A stretch of 48,467 nucleotides of DNA from an uncultured Eubacteriales bacterium. GTDB lineage: Bacteria > Bacillota > Clostridia > TANB77 > CAG-508. Below, piece by piece: positions 16,271 through 25,166 of this stretch (its first letter is position 1; each line of letters begins with the position of its first letter). Under the pieces are notes generated by a model. The model worked only from the letters and a program-made list of their open reading frames with translations. It did not search any database and had not been told where the DNA came from. The position numbers and the translations under genes were made by a program. The stretch lies in assembly GCA_949288185.1 (NCBI GenBank), contig CASEIZ010000039.1:1-48467 (forward strand), written 5' to 3'.

Positions 16271-18085
16271 TTATTCAAAAATTTGATTAAATTCTTGTTC
16301 ATTAATCTTTTCTTTTTGTAATAAAGTTTCAGCAATTTTATCTAATTTATCTCTATGTTCTTTTAATAAAGTAATCGCATCATTATATGCTGTATCAATT
16401 AATGTTTTTACTTCTTCTCCAATTTTATCTCCAATATTTTCACCAAACATTTGCATTTCATAAGGCTCTTTACCTTGGAAATCAATTGGTCCTAGCTTAT
16501 CACTCATACCATATTTCGTTACCATATCTCTTGCGATTTGTGTTGCCACTTCAATATCATTACTTGCTCCAGTAGAAATATCATCTAATACTAATCTTTC
16601 AGCTGCTCTACCACCTAAAAGAGCAATTAATTTTTCTTGCATTTCTGTTTTTGAAATATAATATTTATCTTCATTTGTTTTATACATGGTATATCCACCA
16701 GCAACACCTCTAGGAATAATAGAGACTTCTTTGACATTGGTTTGTGTTGGCAAATATCTACTAACAACAGCATGTCCAGCTTCATGATAAGCAGTTAGTC
16801 GTTTATCTTTATCTGATATAACTCTTTCTTTCTTTTCTAGTCCCACAGTTACCTTCTTTACTGCCTCTTCAATATCATCATTTTCAATTTCTTCATGTTT
16901 ATTTTTTGTAGCGACAATTGCTGCTTCATTTAAAATATTTTCAAGCTCTGCACCTGTAAATCCAGCCGTATCTTCTGCAATACTTTCTAAATTAACATCA
17001 TCTGATAATTTTTTATCTTTACTATGAATTTTTAAAATCTCTAATCTTCCTTTTAAATCTGGATTTGGTATGGTAATTTGTCTATCAAATCTTCCTGGTC
17101 TTAATAATGCTTTATCTAGCATTTCAGGTCTATTTGTTGCAGCTAAAACAATGATGGTTTCTTCAGAACCAAATCCATCCATTTCTACTAATAATTGATT
17201 TAATGTTTGATTATTCTCTGATTCTGCACCATTATTTGATGTTCTTCTTGAACCAATGGCATCAATCTCATCTATAAATACAATACATGGTGCTAATTTT
17301 CTGGCTCTTTCAAACAATTTTCTAACACGAGAAGCACCTAGTCCTGCAAACATTTCAATAAATTCTGAACCACTCATAGAAATAAATGGTACATCTGCTT
17401 CACCTGCAATGGCTTTTGCAATCAATGTTTTTCCTGTTCCTGGTTTACCATATAAAAGGACACCTTTTGGAACTCTTGCTCCCATTTTTGTATATTTTTC
17501 TGGTCTTTTTAAGAAATCAACAATTTCGATTAACTCTCCTTTTTCTTCTTCCAATCCTGCAACATCATCAAATCTTACTTTTGTTTTTCTTTCTGTTTCA
17601 TCATATACTTTTCCTTTTTCTCCAATTCCTTGCATTTTAAATATCATGATAAATAAAGCTACCATAATAATTGTTGGAAGGATTGAAAATAAGGTAGTTG
17701 GTAATTGTGCAAGAAAACTCTGTGGTTTTTGGATTAATTCTATTTCATTTCCTTCCGCCACTTTTGTTTGAATTAATGTAATAAATGCTTCTGTATCTGG
17801 AATAATGGCTGTTTTCTCTTCTTCTTCATTTCTAATGGTTATTTTGGCAGTTCTACTTCCTGTTGTTAATTCTACTTTTTCAACATTTCCATAAGAGATT
17901 TCTTTAATTAAATCTGTATATGCTAATGTATCTTCATCTTCTTCCCCATTGTTTTGGTTATAGATAATGATTCCTGCAATCACTATGACAAGTAAGATAA
18001 TTAATCCAATCAGTAATAAAAGTAATTTTTTGCTTTTTTCTTTTTCGTTATTTTTATTCTTATCTTTATCCATATTTTTTCTCAT
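16271..18085 (-). CDS. ftsH: ATP-dependent zinc metalloprotease FtsH
   Basis: A membrane-anchored AAA+ protease of 600-604 residues that degrades damaged membrane proteins and short-lived regulators. There is one N-terminal membrane segment after a Lys-rich head (LLLLLIGLIILLVIVIAGII) and a second near residue 130-150. Walker A is LLYGKPGTGKTLIAKA, Walker B CIVFIDEIDAIG, the SRH region NRPEMLDKALLRPGRFDRQ, and the zinc motif HEAGHAV, with a downstream Asp in the LDDISTGASND segment. The head is 'GKPGTGKT' rather than the common 'GPPGTGKT', which is tolerated. The second ATG (18073) has more usual Shine-Dalgarno spacing. It follows the DUF1189 gene by 25 bases. Confidence 0.96.
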   Translation of the reverse strand: MRKNMDKDKNKNNEKEKSKKLLLLLIGLIILLVIVIAGIIIYNQNNGEEDEDTLAYTDLIKEISYGNVEKVELTTGSRTAKITIRNEEEEKTAIIPDTEAFITLIQTKVAEGNEIELIQKPQSFLAQLPTTLFSILPTIIMVALFIMIFKMQGIGEKGKVYDETERKTKVRFDDVAGLEEEKGELIEIVDFLKRPEKYTKMGARVPKGVLLYGKPGTGKTLIAKAIAGEADVPFISMSGSEFIEMFAGLGASRVRKLFERARKLAPCIVFIDEIDAIGSRRTSNNGAESENNQTLNQLLVEMDGFGSEETIIVLAATNRPEMLDKALLRPGRFDRQITIPNPDLKGRLEILKIHSKDKKLSDDVNLESIAEDTAGFTGAELENILNEAAIVATKNKHEEIENDDIEEAVKKVTVGLEKKERVISDKDKRLTAYHEAGHAVVSRYLPTQTNVKEVSIIPRGVAGGYTMYKTNEDKYYISKTEMQEKLIALLGGRAAERLVLDDISTGASNDIEVATQIARDMVTKYGMSDKLGPIDFQGKEPYEMQMFGENIGDKIGEEVKTLIDTAYNDAITLLKEHRDKLDKIAETLLQKEKINEQEFNQIFE

Positions 18086-18109
18086 TCCTTTCTCAAGTCC
18101 CTTTCCTTT

Positions 18110-19207
18110 TCATGCATTAGAACCTTCTGGTTCATCGTTTTTTACATTACCCTTACTCTCTTTCTTTTCTTCTTTTTTATCTTTTGCATCTTCTTTATCC
18201 TTTTTTTGTCTTTCTTTTTTCTCTTCTTGTTCGTCCTTCTTCTCTTTTTCTTGTTCTTCTAATTCCTTTTTTACAATTTGCTGTGCTTCTACTATCTTCA
18301 TGACTTCAGCTTGTTTTTTCATTAAGTCTGTTTTTAAAATAAATATAGCTGCTAATAAATAAATCGTTGCGACTGTTACATACATAATACTAAAATACTC
18401 TATTGTAAAATTAAATATAATATTTACAATTAAATACAGAATATTTAATATTGTTGAAAGTGTTAATGCATAAATGGCCATATTAAATACAGCTACATAT
18501 CTCATTTTCATCTTCAATATCCACATAGTGAAATATCCAACAATACCAATGATGATTGCATACCATATGGTATTGATAAAATACATAGAAAAACTATATA
18601 TAAATAAACTGATAAATACACTAAAATATAAGCTGTTAATTCCTCCATTTTGTACATAATTTATAACATCTTGTTTATTAAATTCTGTCAAATTTACACT
18701 GTTGAAAGATTCTTGATAATTATAAGATACTTCTCCAATCATTGTGATATTTTTTAAAACCACTCTATTTTTTAAAACCAAAGCCCCTATGCCATATTCA
18801 TTAATTTGATTCAAATATTGATTAATGGTTTCTTCTGAATCTGTATTAGTATCTACAATAGTTTTCCCGAATTGTTCATTATCAAAAATAAGCACTTCTT
18901 GTGAATCTACAGTTAATGTTCCATCACTATATGAAAAATCAGGGAACTCATTTTCAAGATAATTTGTTCCTTCATTGATCATTTGATATGTTTGATACAA
19001 TGTCCATACACTTAAGACAACAGCTAAAATTACTACCAATTTTGCAATATACGTTAGTGCTTTTCCTATCCCCTCTGTTGCCATTTCTGGATATTTCTCT
19101 ATATTAAAAATAGAATATTTTAATTTTTTAAAAAATCCCATTCCTTTTAATTCTTTATTTTCTTCCTTCTTTTCTTCTATTGCATTTTTTTTATCTTCTG
19201 AAGCCAT
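18110..19207 (-). CDS. DUF1189 family membrane protein
   Basis: A 365-residue protein with a charged N-terminus, then GFFKKLKYSIFNIEKYPEMA, typical of DUF1189. One membrane segment lies at about 53-72 (IAKLVVILAVVLSVWTLYQ), followed by an extracellular domain (about 75-190) and four membrane segments between about 197 and 300. The C-terminal tail is a cytoplasmic Lys/Glu-rich coiled coil. In Bacillus, YqgB-type DUF1189 proteins are uncharacterised envelope proteins. The ATG of this gene overlaps the last base of alr, and ftsH follows closely, so alr, DUF1189 and ftsH look like one operon linking cell-wall precursor supply with membrane quality control. Confidence 0.82.
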   Translation of the reverse strand: MASEDKKNAIEEKKEENKELKGMGFFKKLKYSIFNIEKYPEMATEGIGKALTYIAKLVVILAVVLSVWTLYQTYQMINEGTNYLENEFPDFSYSDGTLTVDSQEVLIFDNEQFGKTIVDTNTDSEETINQYLNQINEYGIGALVLKNRVVLKNITMIGEVSYNYQESFNSVNLTEFNKQDVINYVQNGGINSLYFSVFISLFIYSFSMYFINTIWYAIIIGIVGYFTMWILKMKMRYVAVFNMAIYALTLSTILNILYLIVNIIFNFTIEYFSIMYVTVATIYLLAAIFILKTDLMKKQAEVMKIVEAQQIVKKELEEQEKEKKDEQEEKKERQKKDKEDAKDKKEEKKESKGNVKNDEPEGSNA

Positions 19208-20325
19208 TATCTATACTCCCTTCTAATATTAGAATCTACATATTTTGGATTGATATTAACTATTGCTTTTTCTCCTATTTTTATATCTTTTCCTGTTATA
19301 TCACAAATAACATGATATGTGCCAATTCTTCCTAATACTTTACACTTATTATCACCAATTTTTACATACATATTTTGATTTTTAAAGAAATCTTTGATGT
19401 CTCTTACAATATATCTTAGCTTGTCTACCCATCGAAACATATCTCTTCCTGTTTCAATGTTAACTCCATCCATATATCCTACTGGTATTAAAGCTATTTT
19501 TGTATTTTTATTGGTTGTATATGTATTGGAATATCCAATATTAAATCCTTTTGGTAATTCTTTTACCTCTGAAACTTCTGCTTCTAAATGTGCTATACTT
19601 TTTAACCCTAAATTATTTCTAAAAGCAATTCTTCCTAAAAAAGCAGAACCAACTCTTACAGCATTTAAATGCATATTTGGAAATTTAATAAATGCTGATG
19701 AATTACAGATATGCAACATTCCTGTTTTTATATCATTCATCTTTAATACTTCAATCACATCCATAAATCTATCAAATTGTAACTTTGTATATTTGTCATC
19801 AAAAAAGCTAACAGAAAAATGTGAAAATGTTCCTTCTATTTCTATATTTTCTATTCCTTTTACTGCCTCCACCATAGAATCTCTATCTGAATAGATAAAA
19901 CCATATCTTCCAAAACCAGTATCAATTTTTAAATGTGCTCTGATTTTTTGATTCTTTTCTTTTGCCACTTCTTCTGCAACTTGTATATCATCTTTTGAGC
20001 CAATGGTAAGAATAATCTTATTATCTACTAATTTTTTGACATCTTCTTTAATCGCAGTTGAAGATAACATTAAAATATCTTCTTTTATACCTGCTTCTCT
20101 CAATTGTAAAGCTTCTTCTATTGTAGACACTGCAAAAAATGAAATGCCATTATCAATCAACAATTTTGTAAATTCTACTAATCCTAAGCCATATGCATTT
20201 CCTTTTACAACAGCAATAATCTTTACTTTTCTACCCTTATCATCTGGTCCATTTATTTCAGCATGTTTCTTTATTTGTTCTATATTATGCACTAAATCTT
20301 TTTTTTCTATAACTAAAGCTTTCAT
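19207..20325 (-). CDS. alr: alanine racemase
   Basis: A 372-residue PLP-dependent racemase converting L- to D-alanine for peptidoglycan. PLP-lysine motif: AVVKGNAYGLGLVEF (near residue 42). Other conserved parts are LKIDTGFGRYGF and the second catalytic region around IPVGYMDGVN. The sequence departs somewhat from classical Alr (GRDMFRWVDKLRYIV replaces the usual MDQ segment), so it may be an Alr-like paralogue. I start it at the ATG giving MKALVIEKKDLV, with AAGGA upstream; the longer frame reads through the palindrome at 20341-20401 and is not credible. It lies downstream of a FemAB-type gene, consistent with a cell-wall cluster. Confidence 0.88.
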   Translation of the reverse strand: MKALVIEKKDLVHNIEQIKKHAEINGPDDKGRKVKIIAVVKGNAYGLGLVEFTKLLIDNGISFFAVSTIEEALQLREAGIKEDILMLSSTAIKEDVKKLVDNKIILTIGSKDDIQVAEEVAKEKNQKIRAHLKIDTGFGRYGFIYSDRDSMVEAVKGIENIEIEGTFSHFSVSFFDDKYTKLQFDRFMDVIEVLKMNDIKTGMLHICNSSAFIKFPNMHLNAVRVGSAFLGRIAFRNNLGLKSIAHLEAEVSEVKELPKGFNIGYSNTYTTNKNTKIALIPVGYMDGVNIETGRDMFRWVDKLRYIVRDIKDFFKNQNMYVKIGDNKCKVLGRIGTYHVICDITGKDIKIGEKAIVNINPKYVDSNIRREYR

Positions 20326-20340
20326 TTTTATCCTTTCCTT

Positions 20341-20401
20341 GAACGTTAGGGACGTGCCAAATCGTTCAAAAATTGAACGATTTGGCCTGTCCCCAATGTT
20401 C
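20341..20401. repeat. 61-base REP-like palindrome
   Basis: Inner perfect 14-bp stem GCCAAATCGTTCAA / TTGAACGATTTGGC with loop AAA, and an outer near-perfect arm GAACGTTAGGGAC / GTCCCCAATGTTC, with a 2-base mismatch between. It occupies the whole gap between the FemAB-type gene (whose TGA it touches) and alr. The GGGAC...GTCCC signature resembles REP-type palindromes mobilised by RAYT transposases in Clostridia. Confidence 0.75.
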
Positions 20402-21464
20402 ACTTTTGATTTAAGCTTTTTCTCTTTAATTGTCTTAATGTTCTAAAAGCTTTTTCTGAAAATTTATATAATTTATATTTTAATGGTTTAAAAGGATAAT
20501 ATACTTCTCCTATAAATTCTGTAAATGTAGCACCAAATCCTTTTTTGAATCTATATAATCCATATTGTGGGTGACTTTCATCTACAACACCTGATACCCC
20601 TCTAAAATCATAAATATCATCATGTCTTGCAATTGCCATTTTAATCATTTCCCATTGTAATAAATAATTTGGCATTAAATTTCTATGTTTGTTACTACTT
20701 GCGCCATACAAATACCATGTTTTATTACCATAGAAAATTGGTATAACCCCTGATATTGGTTCTCCTTCATAATATGCCATTAAAACTTTCATATGTTTTG
20801 GTCCTAAACAATCATACATTTTTTCAAAGTACTCTAATGGTCTAATGATAAAACCATCTCTTTTCCCAGTTTCCACCATAATTCTGTGGAAATCTTTTAA
20901 GTCTTCTTTTGTTCCATCTTTTACAGTGACACCTTTTCTTCCTGCTAATCGAATATTATATCTCCATTTTTGATGAAATCCTGCCATAATCTCTTCTTCT
21001 GTTTTACCTTTTATATCTAAACGGAATACATATCTTGGTTGTATTTCATCTTTAAAGTCTTTCGCATCATCTTTAATTTTATATCCTAAGTCTGTAACGA
21101 CTTTTCTAAATTCTTGATCATCACTTACAATATCTGGTTCTGTTCTTAATACAAATGCATTATATTTTTTGGCTAATTCTTTTGCTCCATCTGTTAATTG
21201 TTTCATAACATTTTCATCATGTATATCACAAACTGGTCCTCTTGATGAATACATCATATTTCCAAATATAGGCATTTTTCTTATCCATACACATAAAGAC
21301 CCAATAATATTTTTGTTTTCATCTTCAGCTAATATGACTTCTGGCTTCCAATTTGGCTTTTTTACTTCCGCCCATTCTAATGATTGTTGAAAGTTACATC
21401 TTTCATGTCCTTCTAAAAATTTTTTATATTCTTCTTTTGATTTCTCATCTGTTACAAATCTCAT
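20400..21464 (-). CDS. FemAB/FemX-type peptidoglycan-branch aminoacyltransferase
   Basis: A 354-residue protein of the FemABX family (double GNAT fold). It would use aminoacyl-tRNA to add amino acids to the lipid II stem peptide. Characteristic pieces are FQQSLEWAEVKK near residue 25, RRGP-like SSRGPVCDI, FHQKWRYNIRLAGRKGV (about 180), and the C-terminal DFRGVSGVVDESHPQYGLYRFKKGFG that defines the family. The length is slightly short of FemA/B because the coiled-coil arm is absent, as in FemX or BPS1 forms. It is the upstream neighbour of alr, in line with cell-wall synthesis. The added residue cannot be deduced. Confidence 0.9.
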   Translation of the reverse strand: MRFVTDEKSKEEYKKFLEGHERCNFQQSLEWAEVKKPNWKPEVILAEDENKNIIGSLCVWIRKMPIFGNMMYSSRGPVCDIHDENVMKQLTDGAKELAKKYNAFVLRTEPDIVSDDQEFRKVVTDLGYKIKDDAKDFKDEIQPRYVFRLDIKGKTEEEIMAGFHQKWRYNIRLAGRKGVTVKDGTKEDLKDFHRIMVETGKRDGFIIRPLEYFEKMYDCLGPKHMKVLMAYYEGEPISGVIPIFYGNKTWYLYGASSNKHRNLMPNYLLQWEMIKMAIARHDDIYDFRGVSGVVDESHPQYGLYRFKKGFGATFTEFIGEVYYPFKPLKYKLYKFSEKAFRTLRQLKRKSLNQK

Positions 21465-21571
21465 GTTTTTCTCTTCCTCCTAGCTATTTGCAATACATGA
21501 GTATTTTACACCAATATGTGGTTTTTTACAAGTAATTTATGTTATTTTTTGGTGAATTCTTGACAGATTTA

Positions 21572-21600
21572 TTGCTTATCTTTTGTTTTTATTATATACT
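21572..21600 (+). promoter_or_regulatory. promoter of the YgjV-type gene
   Basis: TTGCTT, a 17-base spacer and TATACT about 32 bases before the ATG. A TTGACA at 21560 has no matching -10 box. Confidence 0.45.
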
Positions 21601-21632
21601 TTGTTATATTGATTAATTTGGAGGATTTCACT

Positions 21633-22139
21633 ATGTTTATATTTGCTCAAATTTTAGGTGCCATTGCTTTATTTATATTAGTTTTAAGTTTCCAAAAAAA
21701 TGAAAAACAATCTTTATTAAAATATCAAATTGGCTCTAGTCTTTTCTTTGCAGCTCAATATTTGTTTTTACAAGCCTATACTGGTTGTTTAATGAATCTT
21801 ACTTGTACTTTAAGAAATATTCTATTTAAAAAATATGATAAAGAAAAAGTACCTATTTATCTTCTTATCTTTATCGTTTCAATTATGTTAATTTTATCTT
21901 TATTTTCCTATACTGGACCAATTAGCTTACTTCCTTGTATCGCTTGTATATTATATACCATTAGCATTTGGCAAAGTAATTTGAAAGTCACAAGGATCGT
22001 TGAAGTCATTTCTTGTTCTTTATATATTATTTATAACATTAAAGTTTTCGCTTATGTTGGTTTAATTTCTACGATTATTGAATTAATTTCTGCACTAATT
22101 GCTATTTATCGATTTGATATAAAAAAAGATTATAAGTAA
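21633..22139 (+). CDS. YgjV family membrane protein
   Basis: A 168-residue polytopic membrane protein with about six hydrophobic segments. The opening MFIFAQILGAIALFILVLSF and the internal QIGSSLFFAAQYLFLQAYTG, LMNLTCTLRNILFKKYDK and GPISLLPCIACILYTISIW match the YgjV (Imp-YgjV) inner-membrane family, whose transport role is unproven. The start is the ATG eight bases after TTGGAGGA; an in-frame upstream codon without a Shine-Dalgarno is rejected. The gene is monocistronic with its own promoter and terminator. Confidence 0.85.
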   Translation: MFIFAQILGAIALFILVLSFQKNEKQSLLKYQIGSSLFFAAQYLFLQAYTGCLMNLTCTLRNILFKKYDKEKVPIYLLIFIVSIMLILSLFSYTGPISLLPCIACILYTISIWQSNLKVTRIVEVISCSLYIIYNIKVFAYVGLISTIIELISALIAIYRFDIKKDYK

Positions 22140-22161
22140 TCGTTTTTACTTATAATCTTTT
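22124..22161. terminator. terminator overlapping the YgjV stop codon
   Basis: 16-bp stem AAAAGATTATAAGTAA / TTACTTATAATCTTTT with a six-base loop, followed by TTATTTT. The stop codon TAA lies in the left arm. Confidence 0.85.
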
Positions 22162-22256
22162 TATTTTGGTGGAGGTGACCAGAGTTCTCCCCTAATTTTC
22201 AATAATTATAGCATATTTGTTGACAAACCTGTTAACCAAATACGAAAATATAATTT

Positions 22257-23453
22257 TTAAAATTCATCATCTAATAAAAAATCTATCAAATTAAGATGTT
22301 TTATTCCATTATATTCATAATTAAACTTATCTAAAGAAATAACATATTTAGGATAATTGTCAGTTATAACACTATACGCTCCAAACTCTCTATTTTTAGT
22401 ATCCTCATTTGGTATACTAAATGCAACTTGTATATAAATCTTTTTATTGGGTTTTGTTGCTACAAAATCTATTTCTCCTTTTTTTGTTTTTCCTGTAAAT
22501 ACATCATATCCTTTTATGATTAACTCATTATAAACAATGTTTTCAATTGCATAACACCTATCTATTTCTGTTTTATTATTTTTTATCTGTGCTATGCCTA
22601 AATCAGTAACATAATATTTATTTAGTGTTTTTAGAACTGCTTTTCCATGAACATCATATCTATAAACTTTTCGAATTAATAAAGCTTTACATAGAGCGTC
22701 TAAGTATGAATATATGGTTAATGTAGAAACTTCTCTTCCCTCATTTCTTAAAAAATTCATAATATTTTCAGCTGAAAATTCTCTACCTATTGTATCTACG
22801 ATATATTGTAAAATCAAATTAAATAATGCTGTATCTCTAATTTTTAATCTTTCTACTACATCTCTTAGTATAATGGAATCAAATACTCCATATAGATAAT
22901 TCTTTATAGCTTCTTTACTTTCAAATTCAAATCTATTAGGCAAACTTCCCCATTTCATATAATCTTCAAATACTTCGTCTGTTGATTTTTCCATTCCTCT
23001 TAATTCTAAAACCTCTTTATAAGATAATGGATTTATTCTAAAACTCACATATCTTCCAGAAAGTACAGTAGATAACTCTTCTGATAAAAGTCTACTATTT
23101 GATCCTGTAATAAATATACTGACTTTTTGAGATGCTCTTAAAGAATTGACTACTTTTTCAAAGTTATCTACATTTTGTATCTCATCAAAAAATAAGTAAT
23201 ACATTTTATCATCTTGAATTCTTTCTTTAACATATGTATTTAATTTTTTATAATCTGTTAATTCTTCAAATTCAATAAATTCAAAGTTAACATATATAAT
23301 ATGTTTTTCTTCAATTCCTATATTTTTTAATTCTTCTATTATTTGTTCTAATATAACTGATTTTCCACATCTACGAATTCCTACTAAGATTTTTATTAAA
23401 TCACTATCATAAAACTCTCTAATTCTTTTTAAATATAACTCTCTTTTTAGCAT
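22257..23453 (-). CDS. AAA ATPase with C-terminal DUF4143
   Basis: A ~398-residue ATPase of the AAA_14/DUF4143 group. Walker A is LVGIRRCGKSVILEQ (about 25-39), Walker B YLFFDEIQNV (about 90), with ITGSNSRLLSEELSTVLSGR in the sensor region. The C-terminal DUF4143 contains a PDDEXK-like piece, GEIDFVATKPNKKIYIQVAFS. The family is very abundant in gut Firmicutes and Bacteroidetes and in archaea, often in many paralogues; its function is not known. The start is the ATG after AGGTGATGAAA. It is flanked by gene-poor DNA and has no operon partner. Confidence 0.9.
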   Translation of the reverse strand: MLKRELYLKRIREFYDSDLIKILVGIRRCGKSVILEQIIEELKNIGIEEKHIIYVNFEFIEFEELTDYKKLNTYVKERIQDDKMYYLFFDEIQNVDNFEKVVNSLRASQKVSIFITGSNSRLLSEELSTVLSGRYVSFRINPLSYKEVLELRGMEKSTDEVFEDYMKWGSLPNRFEFESKEAIKNYLYGVFDSIILRDVVERLKIRDTALFNLILQYIVDTIGREFSAENIMNFLRNEGREVSTLTIYSYLDALCKALLIRKVYRYDVHGKAVLKTLNKYYVTDLGIAQIKNNKTEIDRCYAIENIVYNELIIKGYDVFTGKTKKGEIDFVATKPNKKIYIQVAFSIPNEDTKNREFGAYSVITDNYPKYVISLDKFNYEYNGIKHLNLIDFLLDDEF

Positions 23454-23571
23454 TTTCATCACCTATATTTATTATAAGTTTTTATTTTATTTTTGTCAAG
23501 TTATTTTTGTATAAAAAAATAACTTTTTAAAATCGTTCTTTTGTTTTTTTATAAAAAAATTATTTGTAGAC

Positions 23572-23602
23572 AAAAAAATTGGCATCTATTAGAAAATACC
23601 AA
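23572..23602 (-). terminator. terminator of ssrA
   Basis: On the minus strand TTGGTAT, a ten-base loop, ATGCCAA (with a G-T pair) and then seven U, about 30 bases after the tmRNA 3' end. Confidence 0.7.
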
Positions 23603-23632
23603 CTTTTTATAATGATATTCTTTTTTATTAAA

Positions 23633-23989
23633 TGGTGGAGGTGAGGAGAGTCGAACTCCTGTCCATAATACCTTCCAAATAGACTTCTACAAGTTTAGTT
23701 TATTTTTTATATTCATCTAACTCACACCAATAAACAGGTTTAAATTAGATATAGCTTTTAAATTACCCACTACCTCAAAAGCAAAGGTAGCTTTGTTTCC
23801 TACCAATATGACACTTTATCTAAATGTGTAGGAACATTTAGGAAAGCGTAGCTGCAACTAGGCAGCTAAAGCATACTCATTATTATTTTCTGCGTTTATA
23901 TTTAGTTTCCCGTTTTTTTAAGTGGCCAACGAGAATCCACTACTTGCCATCTATCCTTCTAGTATTATGTCGAAACCAAGTACACCCCC
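23633..23989 (-). ncRNA. ssrA: transfer-messenger RNA (tmRNA)
   Basis: The 5' end GGGGGTG pairs with CACCTCC before the 3' ACCA (one G-U pair), and the T-arm GGAGTTCGACTCTCC is intact, giving a tRNA-like domain. The RNA is about 357 nt. The internal reading frame is GCA GAA AAT AAT AAT GAG TAT GCT TTA GCT GCC TAG, preceded by AAATATAAAC. If GCA is the resume codon the degradation tag is AENNNEYALAA, ending in the ALAA recognised by ClpXP. tmRNA releases stalled ribosomes and marks the nascent chain. The ribosome rescue it provides would be relevant to the CGG-associated frame breaks in this window. Confidence 0.95.
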
Positions 23990-24001
23990 ATGTACTTATC
24001 T

Positions 24002-24030
24002 ATTATACAATATTTAGCTAATTTTATCAA
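24002..24030 (-). promoter_or_regulatory. promoter of ssrA
   Basis: On the minus strand TTGATA, a 17-base spacer, and TATAAT, ending about 12 bases before the tmRNA 5' end. It is the best sigma-A promoter in the window. Confidence 0.8.
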
Positions 24031-24067
24031 CAAGTAATTTTTGTAAACGCTTTGCTTCAAACTTCTT

Positions 24068-24382
24068 TCAAATAAAATTATCAAAATTTCTTCTTGAATA
24101 TAAAATTCTTCTTATTTCCATAGTTTCATCTTTAGCAGTATAAAAAACTGTATAATTTTTCACATAGATTCTATAGTAAGTATATTTTCTTTTTCTTTTT
24201 GATATATATTTTTCATAGCTCTCAGGATTTTGACTTCTTTTTTCAATCTCTGAAATTACTTCCATATAAAAATTTTCTGCTGCAATTTTATTATTTAATT
24301 TACTCATAAAATATTTTAAAATATTATTGAATTGACTAATAAAAGTAGCTGTATATTTTATTGTGTATTTTTTACTCGCCAT
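24068..24382 (-). CDS. ParE/RelE family toxin
   Basis: A 104-residue toxin of the RelE/ParE superfamily. It opens with YTIKYTATFISQFNNILKYF, has a middle helix (KIAAENFYMEVISEIEKR), and closes with the basic strands RKRKYTYYRIYVKNYTVFYTA and IRRILYSRRNF. The Y-R-I/Y-V-x-Y-x-V pattern and terminal YSRRN are common to ParE-like toxins. Whether it acts on gyrase or mRNA cannot be decided. The start overlaps the antitoxin gene by 11 bases, the usual coupling for a type II pair. Confidence 0.85.
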   Translation of the reverse strand: MASKKYTIKYTATFISQFNNILKYFMSKLNNKIAAENFYMEVISEIEKRSQNPESYEKYISKRKRKYTYYRIYVKNYTVFYTAKDETMEIRRILYSRRNFDNFI

Positions 24383-24656
24383 CTAATATCCTTCTAGCCA
24401 TTTTTTTCATTTCCTCATGTGTATAGTATTTTGTGTTTGGATCTTCAGCTTCTCTATCGGCTTCATCTAATGCATTTTCAATATAATCATCATATTCTCT
24501 ATCACTAATTAATTTAGAATATTTTTCTAAACTCATCACCACCATTGATCCATATCCATTTTTTGTTAAATATACTGCTTCATCTTCTTTTAGAACTAAT
24601 TCCTCAATTTCAGGATATTTATTTCTTAAATCTGATACTGGTCTTATATTAATCAT
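24372..24656 (-). CDS. Phd/YefM family antitoxin
   Basis: A 94-residue antitoxin with the Phd/YefM N-terminal DNA-binding fold: MINIRPVSDLRNKYPEIEEL, then AVYLTKNGYGSMVVMSLEKYSKL. The C-terminal half (DDYIENALDEADREAED...) is acidic and would wrap the toxin. I start at the ATG with AGGAG nine bases upstream; an upstream in-frame ATG adds MIMYLKEWIG but has no ribosome site. It probably represses its own promoter, which is not clear in the sequence. Confidence 0.87.
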   Translation of the reverse strand: MINIRPVSDLRNKYPEIEELVLKEDEAVYLTKNGYGSMVVMSLEKYSKLISDREYDDYIENALDEADREAEDPNTKYYTHEEMKKMARRILDGE

Positions 24657-24750
24657 ACCAATCCACTCCTTTAAATACATTATCATAATTTTATCATTAT
24701 TTTATATTTGTTTCAATATTTTATACAAATTTTACACATATTCAATAAAA

Positions 24751-24782
24751 AAAGTTATAGATAAAAACTGATCTATAACTTT
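24751..24782 (-). terminator. terminator of the HTH-GNAT-cupin operon
   Basis: Perfect 12-bp stem AAAGTTATAGAT / ATCTATAACTTT with an 8-base loop and a run of U on the minus strand. Confidence 0.85.
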
Positions 24783-24794
24783 CTATTACTAATT

Positions 24795-25142
24795 TTAATC
24801 TAATAATTGACACTGTTCTTTATACCACGCCGGACTACAAACCATAATAATTTGACAGTCTCCTTCCCAGAAATAGACTTCTTCTTTATCAATTAAAATG
24901 ACATCACCTTGTTTAAAATCTGTTTGTTCATCTCTTTTATGTATTGTTCCTTTTCCTTCTAGTATATAAGCCATTTCTTTACACTTTAAATTAGAGCAAT
25001 ATCCTTTTTCTGGATATCTTCCTTGTATGGTATTAATACATAAATCCATATCTTTATCATTCAATTTCTTAGAATATTCTAATATATAACTTGTATCACT
25101 ATTTATCAATTTTTCTGCTTCTTCTTTTTTTACAAATTTCAT
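24795..25142 (-). CDS. single-domain cupin protein
   Basis: A 115-residue protein with a cupin core: EMAYILEGKGTIHKRDEQTDFKQGDVILIDKEEVYFWEGD. The usual first cupin motif His pair is largely absent here (EMAYILEGKG in place of HxH...E...G), and the second motif lacks the conserved His as well, so metal binding is doubtful. It may be a ligand-binding rather than catalytic cupin. The second ATG (MKFVKKEEAEKL) has correct distance to GAGGAG and is preferred. It is the last gene of a three-gene unit with a GNAT and an HTH regulator. Confidence 0.75.
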   Translation of the reverse strand: MKFVKKEEAEKLINSDTSYILEYSKKLNDKDMDLCINTIQGRYPEKGYCSNLKCKEMAYILEGKGTIHKRDEQTDFKQGDVILIDKEEVYFWEGDCQIIMVCSPAWYKEQCQLLD

Positions 25143-25166
25143 ATTCATTCTCCTCGTATAATATAT

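Noticed and set aside
16874..18362. Plus-strand open frames opposite ftsH and DUF1189
   Set aside because: They are antisense shadows with Ser/Phe/Leu-rich low-complexity products and no ribosome sites.
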